A stretch of DNA of 64,000 nucleotides, taken from positions 62,001 through 126,000 of the forward strand of contig JAOXRS010000012.1 in assembly GCA_025800385.1 (NCBI GenBank), written 5' to 3'. This document shows, piece after piece, positions 28,674-38,602 of this stretch. Every line of letters begins with the position of its first letter. Positions within the stretch are counted from its first letter, which is position 1. Position numbers and translations under genes: made by a program. The DNA is from Candidatus Albibeggiatoa sp. nov. NOAA (lineage in GTDB: Bacteria; Pseudomonadota; Gammaproteobacteria; Beggiatoales; Beggiatoaceae). The notes beneath the pieces are model-generated. The model was not told where the DNA came from. It ran no database searches and worked only from the letters and a program-made list of their open reading frames with translations.

Positions 28674-31112
28674 ATGCAACACATTAGTGTATGGTTCATA
28701 CTCATTTGCCTATGTAGTCCTGTATTTGCCACGATTTCAATCAACCAGATTCCTTTACCTTCCGAAAATGGATTGTATGACATCAGGCAAGAGCTAGGAC
28801 AAACTGTTGGTACAAATTTATTTCATAGTTTTGAACAGTTTGATTTACAACAAGGCGAAATTGCACAGTTCTCAGGCGATCCAACCATTCAAAATATTAT
28901 CACCCGCATCACAGGTGGCCAGCCCAGTTTTATCAATGGCACGCTCCGTTCTACGATTCCTCATGCTGATTTTTATTTTCTTAATCCTTATGGGGTTACC
29001 TTTGGAGCATCGGCACAACTGGATGTCTTAGGCAGCTTTCATGTTTCAACCGCAGACTATCTTAAGTTAAGCGATGATGGCGAATTTCACGCCCGTACGC
29101 CAGCCCAAGATATTTTAACCGCTGCACCTGTCAGCCATTTTGGTTTTTTAACTGATGCGCCTGCCGATATATCGATACAACAAAGTCAACTCTCACTACA
29201 AGATAATAGTACCTTTTCAATAATTGGCGGTGATATGCAGATTCAACAAGCTCAACTCACTGCGCCCAATGGTCATTTCAATTTAATAAGCATCCAACAA
29301 AAAGGTCTGGTTAATATATCGAACGCTCAACCATTTGAACAACAAGGCACAATCCAAGTCACGGACAACACCAATATCAACGTTAACGGTACAGGTAGTG
29401 GTTCAATTTTTATACAAGCGGGACAACTCAAGGTTAACAATGCACAGTTACAAGCCAATACTTTAGGTGCAATGGACGGGCAAGGTATACAGCTGAATGT
29501 AAACCAATCAATTCAATTAACAGGTAAACAAGCTGAAATTGCCAGCCGTAGTTTTGGGCAAGGTGATGCAGGTGATATTAAGGTGAATACATCGGCATTG
29601 ACTGTTAACCAAGGCCAATTATTAACCAGTAGTGCGGCACAGGGTCGGGCGGGTGACATTCAAATTAACAGCGATCATACGACTATTCAAACGGGTGGCA
29701 AAATTTCAAGTGATAGCTTTGCTCAAGGGGATGCGGGCAATATTCAACTGATTGCGAATGAACAACTGTCTATTGTTGATAAAAGGGTTTTTCTGGAAAA
29801 AGAACAAGCCGAGTTTTTTGCTCAACTCAGTTCTACGGCTGCAGCACAAGGGCGCGGTGGGGAAATTAATATTGAAACACAACAACTATCCATTGATGGC
29901 GCGTCGATCACATCCAATAGCCATTTAAAAGGTGATGCGGGTGATATTGTAGTTAAAGCGGATGCAGTGGATGTTGTTAACGGCGGCTTAGTATCTGCGG
30001 GCGTGCTGAGTCAATCCACGGGTACAGGTGGTAATGTTGATTTTGATGTGACGGGATCAATTCATGTTGACGGATTTCGACAGGGCTTTAGTGTCACGTC
30101 TACTGATACCTTTGAAAATTTGCCCAGTGCCATTTCGGCTTTAACTTTTGGTTGGGGGACGGCGGGTAATGTCAATTTATCTGCAGATGCGTTACATTTA
30201 TCCAATCAAGCCACGATCGGAGCGGCAACGGCTCACATCGGTGATGCAGGTAGTTTAGCGGTTACAGTCAATCGATTATCGTTACAATCTGGCGGTGTAA
30301 TTACCAGTAGCAGCGGTGGTCTGATTGGAGGGCAATTATTTGCTGGTACGGGTGATAGTGGCACAACACGCATTACAGCATATGACAGTATTCTACTTAG
30401 TGGACGAACAATATTTAATCCAAGCGGCATTTTTTCCAATACCCTTGTTTCAGGGCAAGGCGGCGATATTGAAATCACAACATCTTATTTGCATATTACT
30501 CAATCTGCAACCATGGCAGCGAATAGTTTAGGCGTGGACAATGCGGGCAATATTATCATCACAGCAGATCGTATCGACCTCACAGAACAAGGAGAAATCA
30601 CCTCATCAGCCAATCAAGCAACAGGCGGTAGTGTGATGTTATTTGTAACAGATCGTTTGCATTTGCAAGACAGTAATATCACAACCAGCGTTCAAGGTGG
30701 AGTGAGTAATGGCGGCAATATTACAATTGAAACGCCACAGTTTGTGGTTTTAAATCGAAGTCAAATTAAAGCACAGGCTGATCTTGGACAAGGGGGAAAT
30801 ATTCGGATTACAGCAGATAATTTTCTCAAGTCTTTTCAGAGTGTTGTCTCGGCTTCTTCACGTTTAGGCATCGATGGTAATCTTGATATTACCTCACCTG
30901 ATGAAACCATCAGCAATAGCTTACTGAGTTTAAACAAACATTTTTTAACTCAAGCGCAAATCAAAGATCGTTGTAAAACCGCGATTACGGGTCAACTGCC
31001 TACAGAGTTCCAGCCATTGTTAACGCTAAAAGTGAACAGTCTCCAACGCCCTAATGATTGGATTGAAGACTGGAAACCTAGTGACGCATACCTTTTTCCT
31101 GTGTGTGATTAG
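28674..31112 (+). CDS. Two-partner-secretion exoprotein, second paralogue
   Basis: An 812-residue exported protein with a signal peptide (about 1-19, ends VFA) and the same TPS domain as the gene at 23850-27407: LFHSFEQFDL, IQNIITRITGG, FYFLNPYGVTFG and ADYLKLSDDGEFHAR. The body is a shorter beta-helix with repeats such as GDAGNIQLIANEQLS and GGNIRITADNF. The C-terminal SSRLGIDG and RPNDW pattern, with a lone cysteine in KDRCKT, matches the paralogue. The start at 28674 was chosen because AAGGAGG lies six bases upstream and the signal peptide begins there; an in-frame TTG and ATG upstream (from 28644) would add ten residues. The gene is transcribed away from ispA toward trpS (convergent). It is a probable surface adhesin; the cognate TpsB pore is not in the window. 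Confidence 0.92.
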   Translation: MQHISVWFILICLCSPVFATISINQIPLPSENGLYDIRQELGQTVGTNLFHSFEQFDLQQGEIAQFSGDPTIQNIITRITGGQPSFINGTLRSTIPHADFYFLNPYGVTFGASAQLDVLGSFHVSTADYLKLSDDGEFHARTPAQDILTAAPVSHFGFLTDAPADISIQQSQLSLQDNSTFSIIGGDMQIQQAQLTAPNGHFNLISIQQKGLVNISNAQPFEQQGTIQVTDNTNINVNGTGSGSIFIQAGQLKVNNAQLQANTLGAMDGQGIQLNVNQSIQLTGKQAEIASRSFGQGDAGDIKVNTSALTVNQGQLLTSSAAQGRAGDIQINSDHTTIQTGGKISSDSFAQGDAGNIQLIANEQLSIVDKRVFLEKEQAEFFAQLSSTAAAQGRGGEINIETQQLSIDGASITSNSHLKGDAGDIVVKADAVDVVNGGLVSAGVLSQSTGTGGNVDFDVTGSIHVDGFRQGFSVTSTDTFENLPSAISALTFGWGTAGNVNLSADALHLSNQATIGAATAHIGDAGSLAVTVNRLSLQSGGVITSSSGGLIGGQLFAGTGDSGTTRITAYDSILLSGRTIFNPSGIFSNTLVSGQGGDIEITTSYLHITQSATMAANSLGVDNAGNIIITADRIDLTEQGEITSSANQATGGSVMLFVTDRLHLQDSNITTSVQGGVSNGGNITIETPQFVVLNRSQIKAQADLGQGGNIRITADNFLKSFQSVVSASSRLGIDGNLDITSPDETISNSLLSLNKHFLTQAQIKDRCKTAITGQLPTEFQPLLTLKVNSLQRPNDWIEDWKPSDAYLFPVCD

Positions 31113-31188
31113 ATATGCGGCTTTGAGGTGGGAAGGTGGTTGTCTGAATCGAGAAGATCAACAGTTTTCCCAATCCAAACATAGATTT

Positions 31189-32400
31189 TTAACGATATAC
31201 AAGCCCCATTGCTTGACGTACTTCATCTAAGGTTTCGCGTGCAACTGCTCGTGCATTTTCACAACCTTCATTCATAATGCTGCGTAACGCATCAGGGTCT
31301 TCAATATACTGCTGAGCACGTTCCTGAATCGGCTTTAATTCCGCTAAAACACCTTCGATTACAGGCTGCTTGCATTCGATACAGCCAATATCGGCACTTT
31401 TACAGCCATTTTGTACCCATGTTCTAGTATCGTCATCTGAATAAATTTTATGAAAATCCCAAACAGGACATTTCTTCGGATCACCGGGGTCAGTACGACG
31501 CACCCGCGCGGGGTCAGTTGGCATTGTGCGAATCTTCTGCTCAACACTGCTGGGTGGTTCACGTAATGCAATCGTATTGTTATACGACTTAGACATTTTC
31601 TGTCCGTCAATGCCAGGCATTTTCGACATCGGGGTTAACAATGAATCAGGCTCAGGCAAAATGATTTTTGTATCGCCATCCAAATAACCCAGTAAACGTT
31701 TTTTGTCGCCAAGGTTAATATTTTGTTGGCTTTCAACTAATGCACGTGCGGTTTCTAACGCTTCATCATCACCTTGTTCTTGATAGCGTTTGCGTAATTC
31801 TTGATACAACTTCTTATTCTTTTTACCCATTTTTTTAGCCGCATCAAGGGCTTTTTTCTCGAAGTTTTTCTCACGACCATAGATATAGTTAAAACGTCGT
31901 GCCACTTCACGGGTAATTTCTACGTGCGCCACCTGATCTTCACCGACAGGCACAAGCCCTGCTTTGTAAATCAAAATGTCTGCACTTTGTAACAATGGAT
32001 AACCTAAAAAGCCATAAGTCGATAAATCTTTATCTTTTAGTTTTTGCTGTTGGTCTTTATAGGTTGGAATACGTTCTAGCCAACTCAACGGCGTTGACAT
32101 GGAAAGCAGTAAATGTAGCTCTGCATGTTCTGGCACTTTAGACTGAATAAACAAAGTTGATTCGCTTGGATTAATACCGACGGCAAGCCAATCAATTAGC
32201 ATTTCCCAAACGCTAGGCGAAATTTTACTCGTATCATCATAAAGGGTAGTCAATGCGTGCCAATCTGCGACAAAGAAGAAACAACGGTGTTCATATTGCA
32301 GTTTAACCCAGTTTTTTAACACGCCATGTAGATGTCCTAAATGCAAAGCACCTGTTGGGCGCATACCAGACAGTACACGTTGTGAACTCGATAAATTCAA
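31189..32400 (-). CDS. trpS: Tryptophanyl-tRNA synthetase
   Basis: A 403-residue class Ic synthetase that charges tRNA-Trp. The N-terminal LSGMRPTGALHLGHLHG holds the HIGH-type signature, and the catalytic loop DGQKMSKSYNN holds KMSKS. The middle has the AYPLLQS-like LGYPLLQSADIL and the VPVGEDQVAHVE segment for tryptophan recognition. It is longer than the 330-residue E. coli form because of a lysine-rich insertion before the KMSKS loop, as in the longer bacterial subclass, and has a C-terminal CIECKQPVIE stretch with cysteines. The start codon is TTG at 32400, supported by GAGGAG six bases upstream; the next ATG is residue 13 and would remove family sequence. The gene is monocistronic with no T-box or Trp leader seen upstream. 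Confidence 0.95.
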   Translation of the reverse strand: MNLSSSQRVLSGMRPTGALHLGHLHGVLKNWVKLQYEHRCFFFVADWHALTTLYDDTSKISPSVWEMLIDWLAVGINPSESTLFIQSKVPEHAELHLLLSMSTPLSWLERIPTYKDQQQKLKDKDLSTYGFLGYPLLQSADILIYKAGLVPVGEDQVAHVEITREVARRFNYIYGREKNFEKKALDAAKKMGKKNKKLYQELRKRYQEQGDDEALETARALVESQQNINLGDKKRLLGYLDGDTKIILPEPDSLLTPMSKMPGIDGQKMSKSYNNTIALREPPSSVEQKIRTMPTDPARVRRTDPGDPKKCPVWDFHKIYSDDDTRTWVQNGCKSADIGCIECKQPVIEGVLAELKPIQERAQQYIEDPDALRSIMNEGCENARAVARETLDEVRQAMGLVYR

Positions 32401-32780
32401 CTTAGTCTCCTCAAGAAATGTCGTTTTTGGGTGTAACGATAATATTACAAAATGTAAGCCATAAACTCCACTAGGAATTTTGGATTATTGATAGTTTGAT
32501 GTGATCTTAATGCCGTGCATTGTTATGCAGAAGTGAACGCAATCATAGCTTTTCATCAATACCGAATAAGCTAGCATATTTTATACTGTATAATGAGTTG
32601 TATGACAATATGATGAAAATACAGAGTTATTTTAAGAAAACTTTATATGATATTGTTAGTTATAGTATTTTTTTTGAACAGTGTTTTTGTGATAAATATA
32701 TAAATTTCCAAGCCATTAATAAAAATTTTGACAAAGTGCCCTGCTTTATCACACAGAGCCTTAATCATGCTTTTTACGTC
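32401..32780. other. Intergenic region upstream of trpS
   Basis: This 380-bp AT-rich gap lies between trpS and the end of the REC-DUF3369-kinase gene. It holds the trpS ribosome site and presumably its promoter. A 100-codon frame at 32520-32822 runs through it but overlaps the kinase gene end and has no ribosome site, so it was not accepted. Nothing else was recognised. Confidence 0.5.
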
Positions 32781-34547
32781 TTAAGACTTCTTTGGCGCAG
32801 AAATCTCCACCGTAGCAGGTAACCAAACGGTGAAAGTAGAACCTTTACCCATATCACTATCCACCGTAATATGGCCGCCCATGATTTGGCTGTAATGTTG
32901 ACTAATGGCTAAACCCAAACCTGTACCATCGTATTCACGCGTCGAAGAATTATCCACTTGCCCAAATGCTTCAAAAATCCGTTCCATTTTCTCCAACGGA
33001 ATCCCAATACCTGTATCAGATACTTGGAAACAAAACCAATCTCGCTTCTCTTCTTCACCATACATTACTTTTGATTGGCGTGAGGCTGTAAATAAAACTT
33101 TGCCACGTTGGGTGAATTTCGCTGCATTATTCAGTAAATTAAGCAAAATCTGTTTAACTTTGGTTTTATCAGCATATTGACTGCCTAAACCTTCTAAACC
33201 TTTAAGCACCAATTTATTGCCATTGGTTCTCACCATAGGTTCAACCGTTTCGATTAACTCTTCGGTCAAATCATTCATATCATATTCGGTGAGTTTAATT
33301 TCGACATTGCCTGTTTCAATTTGAGAAATATCTAAAATATCACTAATCATCGCCAATAGTTTCAAACTGGCATTGCGAATGTCTTCTAAATAAGGCAGCA
33401 CGTAATCATAGCCAATATCTTCAGCATCTTCGTAAATGAAATCACTATAGCCGAGAATGGCATTGAGAGGGGTACGTAATTCGTGACTCATTTGCGCGAG
33501 AAAAGTACTTTTAGCTTTATTTGCTGCTTCTGCCATCACACGGGCTTTTTCCGCCATGGCCAAGCTATTCAATGATTGGCGATGCGCCTCTTTAACATCA
33601 ATATAAAGTTGTAAATTTTCCAATGCTGCCGCACATTGATTTGCCATGATTTGCATGAGTTTCCTATCATCACGACCTAGGTGTTTTGCTTCTTCTAAAT
33701 AAATAAAGCCAACAGGTGTCCCATGACGATTTAACGGTACAAGCAGCGCATGATCGGGTAAGGTATTGAAAGGCACAATGCCAAGTAAACAGTCTACACA
33801 CATTTTTTTGATGTTTTCGACTTCATCGGTTTCAGGCTCGATTTTAAAGCGTCCTGTTGCCGACTGTACAACCACTTGCTGATTATTTTCATCTTCTTCA
33901 GTATTATTGTTACTATTATCTGAAGTTAACAAAATACTATTAGTAATCGTAGCAATAAAATTGTCTTGGCATAAATCGATAATATGCTGTAGGACATTAT
34001 CAAAGAATTCTGTAATATTTTGAGGTTTATATAATGAAGGGGTGGTATCTAAAATACGTTGTAAGCCACGGCGATTGCTATCAATAATCAATAAATCTCG
34101 ATATGATTTCAGCGCGGAACGCATTGCTGTATATAATTTTTGAGCGGTTAATTCAGTTTTATCTTTATAATCATCAATATCATAATTATCAATTACAGTT
34201 CTTTCTGGTGCAACTCCCGGTTGACCTGTGCGAATAATTAGGCGAATAAAATGGTTATGTAAATCGTATCGAATATGTTCAACCAGTTTTAAACCCGCAT
34301 CCTCCGTCTCCATAACCACGTCAATCAGTGCAACCGCAATATCAGGTTCTTGCTCTAATACTTCTCGCGCTTCTTGCGCTGTTTTCGCATCGAAGAATTG
34401 TAGCGTCCGCCCTTCAAACTCAAAACCTTTTAAATTTAAGTGTGCTAATTTACGTACATCAGCATCATCATCGACAACCAAAATTTTCCAAGGCGGCTGA
34501 TGAGATGGTTCAGGCAGTGGCTTTTTGCGAGTTAAACTGATTTTCAT
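32781..34547 (-). CDS. REC-DUF3369-histidine kinase
   Basis: A 588-residue soluble signalling protein. The receiver domain (about 20-145) has the acidic pair in VVDDDAD, phosphoacceptor Asp 76 in VALIDVVME and conserved Lys in DYKDK. A DUF3369 domain (about 150-320) follows, then a coiled coil, HisKA with [16 protein letters not shown] (phospho-His 355), and HATPase_c with DTGIGIP and GTGLGLA. DUF3369 is found between receivers and output domains and resembles a GAF-like sensor. This protein is therefore a receiver-controlled kinase, a middle link in a phosphorelay. It is the last gene of a likely operon with 36183-38348 and 34636-36174, 88 bp behind the HD-GYP gene. GAGGG precedes the ATG. 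Confidence 0.92.
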   Translation of the reverse strand: MKISLTRKKPLPEPSHQPPWKILVVDDDADVRKLAHLNLKGFEFEGRTLQFFDAKTAQEAREVLEQEPDIAVALIDVVMETEDAGLKLVEHIRYDLHNHFIRLIIRTGQPGVAPERTVIDNYDIDDYKDKTELTAQKLYTAMRSALKSYRDLLIIDSNRRGLQRILDTTPSLYKPQNITEFFDNVLQHIIDLCQDNFIATITNSILLTSDNSNNNTEEDENNQQVVVQSATGRFKIEPETDEVENIKKMCVDCLLGIVPFNTLPDHALLVPLNRHGTPVGFIYLEEAKHLGRDDRKLMQIMANQCAAALENLQLYIDVKEAHRQSLNSLAMAEKARVMAEAANKAKSTFLAQMSHELRTPLNAILGYSDFIYEDAEDIGYDYVLPYLEDIRNASLKLLAMISDILDISQIETGNVEIKLTEYDMNDLTEELIETVEPMVRTNGNKLVLKGLEGLGSQYADKTKVKQILLNLLNNAAKFTQRGKVLFTASRQSKVMYGEEEKRDWFCFQVSDTGIGIPLEKMERIFEAFGQVDNSSTREYDGTGLGLAISQHYSQIMGGHITVDSDMGKGSTFTVWLPATVEISAPKKS

Positions 34548-34635
34548 ATAAAAACCCTCAATGGTATTTTTTCGATATTGGCGATTTTCAATTTAAGTAT
34601 GGAGACAGCCACGCTTAAACTGTGATTGACTCAAA

Positions 34636-36174
34636 TTAGAGTTCTATTTCACCTCGTTCATATAAGCGAATTAAAGCGTCTACCACTTCAGGGTCAAAGT
34701 GTTTGCCCGCATCCTGTTTAATTACAGTCAATGCCTTTTCCACTGGCCATGCATCTTTATAACAACGTTTATGCGTCAGCGCATCAAATACATCTACAAC
34801 AGCAACAATCCGTGCTTCTAATGGCACTTGTGAGGCTGGAATGCCTTGAGGGTAACCTGTACCATCCCAACGTTCATGATGCCCATAAGCAATATTATAA
34901 GCAGTGCTAAACCATTTATTTTTACCTAGTATCTCAGTGCCCAACACAGGGTGTTTTTTCATAACATCAAATTCTTCTTCTGTCAGTTTTCCCGGTTTTT
35001 GTAAAATTGCATCTGGAATCCCAATTTTTCCAATATCATGTAGCATACTAGAAATACCAAAGTTTTCTGCTTCTTGCTGAGATAAACCAAGCTCTAGTGA
35101 AATTTGCGTTGTATAGCGTACTAAACGATTAATGTGATCGCCCGTATCTTGATCTTTATACTCCGCAGCAATCGCTAACATGTGTAAAGCTTGACGATTA
35201 GCTTCTTTTAAGTCGACGTACAATCGTAAGTTTTCCAATGCGGTGGCACACTGATGCGCCATAATCTCAATTAAATCTCGATCATCTTTGCTCAGCTGAT
35301 TGGCATTTTCTAAACAAACAAAGCCTAACACTTTATCATGCAATTTCAAAGGTATGGGCACAATATTTTCTGGTAATTCGTCAGGTTTTTCTCCATTTTC
35401 AATACTATCCGTACATGTTCTAACAATTTTTTGTACTTCAGTTTGAATTTTTGCACTTGCACCAATATTGGCAAAACGGCCTGTACCTGCTTGTACTTCA
35501 ATCCTTTCATCACTAGACGTAATCACTAAACCGCTGCTAATAGTCGAAATCAGGTTATTTTCACCCAAATTACATAAACCGATAATCTGAGTCAAAATAC
35601 CATCAAAAAACTGACTCATAGATTGGGGTTGATGCAAACCTGAAGCAGCATCTAGTATTTTTCGTAGACCAATACGGTTAGCATTAATGGTTGATAAATC
35701 ACGATAAGATTTAAGGGCAGAGCGAATCGTTGTATAGAGTTTTTGTGCGGTTAATTCTGTTTTATCTTTATAATCATCAATATCATAACGATCTACAACC
35801 AGTCTTTCGGGTGCAACCCCCGGTTGACCTGTGCGAATCACAAGGCGAATCATTTTATTGCCTAAATCATTACGAATATATTCAACTAATTTAAGTCCAG
35901 CATCTTCTTCTTCCATCACCACATCAACTAAAGCTACCGCAATATTTTCTTCAGTTTGTAAGATTTCTTTAGCTTCTTTGGCTGACATGGCTTGCAAAAA
36001 GGTTAAATTTTTTTCCGCAAAATCAAAGCTTTTTAAATTTAAACGGGTAATTGCATGAACATCAGGCTCATCATCAACAATCAGTATTTTCCAAGGTACA
36101 TTACTGGTTTTTGGTTTGACTGCTGCTTCACCATCTTTTGGTGCTTTATTTTTACGGATTAATTTCATTTTCAC
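34636..36174 (-). CDS. REC-DUF3369-HD-GYP cyclic-di-GMP phosphodiesterase
   Basis: A 512-residue soluble response regulator. The receiver (about 28-150) has its Asp at 84 in VALVDVVME. DUF3369 spans about 155-325. The HD-GYP domain follows (about 330-505) with the HDIGKIGIPD metal motif at 379-388, HHERWDGTGYP at 432-442 and VVDVFDALTH. All metal and GYP residues are present, so it should hydrolyse c-di-GMP to pGpG or GMP. It shares receiver and DUF3369 sequence closely with the kinase downstream (for example the APER, YDIDDYKDKTELTAQKLYT and RSALKSYRDL segments), so the two arose by duplication with exchange of the output domain. It lies 8 bp after the dCACHE kinase gene and is the obvious target of that kinase. 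Confidence 0.94.
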   Translation of the reverse strand: MKMKLIRKNKAPKDGEAAVKPKTSNVPWKILIVDDEPDVHAITRLNLKSFDFAEKNLTFLQAMSAKEAKEILQTEENIAVALVDVVMEEEDAGLKLVEYIRNDLGNKMIRLVIRTGQPGVAPERLVVDRYDIDDYKDKTELTAQKLYTTIRSALKSYRDLSTINANRIGLRKILDAASGLHQPQSMSQFFDGILTQIIGLCNLGENNLISTISSGLVITSSDERIEVQAGTGRFANIGASAKIQTEVQKIVRTCTDSIENGEKPDELPENIVPIPLKLHDKVLGFVCLENANQLSKDDRDLIEIMAHQCATALENLRLYVDLKEANRQALHMLAIAAEYKDQDTGDHINRLVRYTTQISLELGLSQQEAENFGISSMLHDIGKIGIPDAILQKPGKLTEEEFDVMKKHPVLGTEILGKNKWFSTAYNIAYGHHERWDGTGYPQGIPASQVPLEARIVAVVDVFDALTHKRCYKDAWPVEKALTVIKQDAGKHFDPEVVDALIRLYERGEIEL

Positions 36175-36182
36175 ACCACCTT

Positions 36183-38348
36183 TTACACATCTTCAGGTAC
36201 AGATGTATGTACTGGATATTCAATGGTAAATACAGTTCCTTTACCCAATTCACTTTGACAGGTTACAGTACCAGAGAGCTGACTTGTGATTAGATTATAG
36301 CAAATATACATGCCTAACCCAGTCCCGCCTTTACCTCGACGCGTCGTAAAGAATGGCTCAAAAATGTTATTTAAGGCTTCTTGCGTCATACCTTTACCTG
36401 TATCGGTATATTCTATGTGTAATTTTTCACCATTCAGCTTGGTTTTAATTCTAATCTGCCCTTCTCGCTTGCCGTCATCAAACCCATGTACGTAACTATT
36501 CATCATTAAATTGGTCAAAATCTGATCTAACGCCCCTGGGAAGCCGTATAAGGTCAGCGGTGATGGGCAATCTACGGTAATTTGAATCGACGTATTTTTA
36601 AATTTGTTATACAAACTATTGTTTACATCTTCAACCGTCTCATATACATCGAATAAACGTGCTGTTTCAGAACTTTGATCCACGGCTGTCCGTTTAAAGC
36701 TACTGACAAGACGTACCGCGCGGCGTAAATTGGATAAGGTTAAATCTGCTGCTTCGTCCACACTTTCGAGCAATGACAGCAATTCATGCTCATCTACTTC
36801 GTCATATTGCAATAAGGCATTGACTTGGCGAGCCACTTCATTCAAGGTTGAAGCCGCACCCACAGCAACCCCAATCGGTGTATTAATTTCATGCGCAAAG
36901 CCTGCAACCAAACGCCCTAGAGAAGCCATTTTTTCACTTTGTAATAATTCATTCCGAGTTTGCACCAACTCATCCATTTTCGCATTCAAATCAGCTGTTC
37001 TATGTGCAACCCGTTGCTCTAAATCTGTATTTAAAGTTTGGATTTCTTTATTTTTGGTCTCTAACGTCGCAAAAGATTCTTTCAATTGCCCAACCATGCT
37101 ATTAAACGCATCTGCTAATAAACCGAGTTCATCAGAACGTTCAACAGGAAGCGGCTCATTCCATTGTCCCATGGATAATTTTTGTGCCGTGTTGGTTAAA
37201 GATAAAATAGGATGAATAATCCAACGGGAAGTCAAAATACCAATTAAAATTGCAATCAATAAAGCACATATTGTGAGTAGTATGGTTGTGCGCGTATTTT
37301 CATTGATTTGCCCCATGAAATCGTTTTCAGGCACAGCGACAACAATTAACCAATCCAAGCCCCGATCATCTTTCAGCGGCGTGACTTCTATGTAATGTCT
37401 TTCATCATCGATATTCACCGTAAAGCGTCGTCCTGTTTGAATATGATGTAGGTCATTGAAAGCCTGTTCTAGATATTGGGCTGACGAACTTACTAAATTA
37501 TCTTGACTATCGGTCGCTTTAAGGCGTTGAGCATTGGCAAGGTTTTCATCTACCATGATAAAAGGTAATTCTTTGGTCGAAGACGCAACCAGTAACCCAT
37601 TGCGCTCCATGATAAAGGTTTCACCTGTTTTACCAATTTCCAGGTTACCTAAAAAATCTGCAATTTGCGAGACAACCAGTTGAGTCGTAAAAACACCTTT
37701 TAACTCATTGGTTTGGTTATCATAAACGGGTAAATTAGCCGCAATCCCGAGATTTCTACGCGCGTAAATGACAAAAATTTCACTCCAAGCGGCTTGGGCT
37801 GCATCCTGTGCTGCTTTGTACCAAGGGCGTTGCCGTGCATCAAAATCATTCGCAATACGCGCAGGTTGTTCGCTTCTAACCCCTTGATTATTAGTATCAA
37901 AAATTTGATAAGGCCCTGCGGCGAAATCTGTGGTTTGTTCAATATTAAACGAGCCATCTATCTGCCGTCCCGCGAGAACAATACCGCCCTCATTATTACC
38001 GTAGTAAATGGTGCTGACAGAGTCAAAGACCTGTAATTGATGCCAGAAAAAACGACCTAATAAAACAGGGTCATCAATATCTAATAAGCCCAATTTTGTT
38101 GCGTTATAGTGATTTTCATTAATTAAATGCGGAGTCTCCAAATAAGCTTTTAAATGCTCATGGATTCGGCTGGTTACTTCCTCTTGTAGCTGGCTTGCTA
38201 AGTCATCAACTGCTTTTTGCCCGTTGAGAAAGGAAAGATAACCTGTAAGACCTACCGCTACGAAAATTTGAATCGCAAATAAGACAACGAGTAAGGTACG
38301 TAGAGATATTTTGGCAAATATTTGTTTCAATGAGTGAAAATGCAACAT
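36183..38348 (-). CDS. dCACHE sensor histidine kinase
   Basis: A 721-residue membrane kinase. Helices at about 18-40 and 353-374 flank a large periplasmic double-CACHE domain (about 45-345) with the ARQRPWYKAA motif (171-180) typical of small-molecule-binding dCACHE sensors. HAMP (375-428), a coiled coil, and a HisKA-like domain follow with GFAHEINTPIGV (phospho-His 486), then HATPase_c with GKGGTGLGMYI. The FAHEIN-type phosphorylation box belongs to the NtrB-like/HPK4 group rather than the HELR group of the other kinases in the window. It is first in the operon whose next genes are the two REC-DUF3369 proteins, so it probably phosphorylates both. Ligand unknown; amino or organic acids are common for this sensor fold. 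Confidence 0.92.
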   Translation of the reverse strand: MLHFHSLKQIFAKISLRTLLVVLFAIQIFVAVGLTGYLSFLNGQKAVDDLASQLQEEVTSRIHEHLKAYLETPHLINENHYNATKLGLLDIDDPVLLGRFFWHQLQVFDSVSTIYYGNNEGGIVLAGRQIDGSFNIEQTTDFAAGPYQIFDTNNQGVRSEQPARIANDFDARQRPWYKAAQDAAQAAWSEIFVIYARRNLGIAANLPVYDNQTNELKGVFTTQLVVSQIADFLGNLEIGKTGETFIMERNGLLVASSTKELPFIMVDENLANAQRLKATDSQDNLVSSSAQYLEQAFNDLHHIQTGRRFTVNIDDERHYIEVTPLKDDRGLDWLIVVAVPENDFMGQINENTRTTILLTICALLIAILIGILTSRWIIHPILSLTNTAQKLSMGQWNEPLPVERSDELGLLADAFNSMVGQLKESFATLETKNKEIQTLNTDLEQRVAHRTADLNAKMDELVQTRNELLQSEKMASLGRLVAGFAHEINTPIGVAVGAASTLNEVARQVNALLQYDEVDEHELLSLLESVDEAADLTLSNLRRAVRLVSSFKRTAVDQSSETARLFDVYETVEDVNNSLYNKFKNTSIQITVDCPSPLTLYGFPGALDQILTNLMMNSYVHGFDDGKREGQIRIKTKLNGEKLHIEYTDTGKGMTQEALNNIFEPFFTTRRGKGGTGLGMYICYNLITSQLSGTVTCQSELGKGTVFTIEYPVHTSVPEDV

Positions 38349-38602
38349 GCGTGTTTTCTTTTATACTTTTATCATCACGACATAAACGAGTTAGATAAAG
38401 GTTATGCAAAATAATGACCGTATTCAGTCAATATTGATTTAGACTACTGGGCTTTATTAAGATGAGTTGCAGTAATGCGCTCTTATTTATTTTATGCTTT
38501 GCGTGGTGTAAATCAATAATAAGTCCATTCAGAAAGCACATTATGCCATATTATATTGGATGTTAAACCAAACTGTTAAGTTTAATTATAGAGCTGGTAA
38601 TT

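Noticed and set aside
32520..32822. 100-codon plus-strand frame in the trpS upstream gap
   Set aside because: It overlaps the 3' end of the REC-DUF3369-kinase gene, lacks a ribosome site and has a low-complexity AT-driven composition.
36730..37215. 161-codon frame opposite the dCACHE kinase
   Set aside because: It is antisense to the HAMP and HisKA coding region and rich in Ser/Cys/Lys as expected from a shadow frame.
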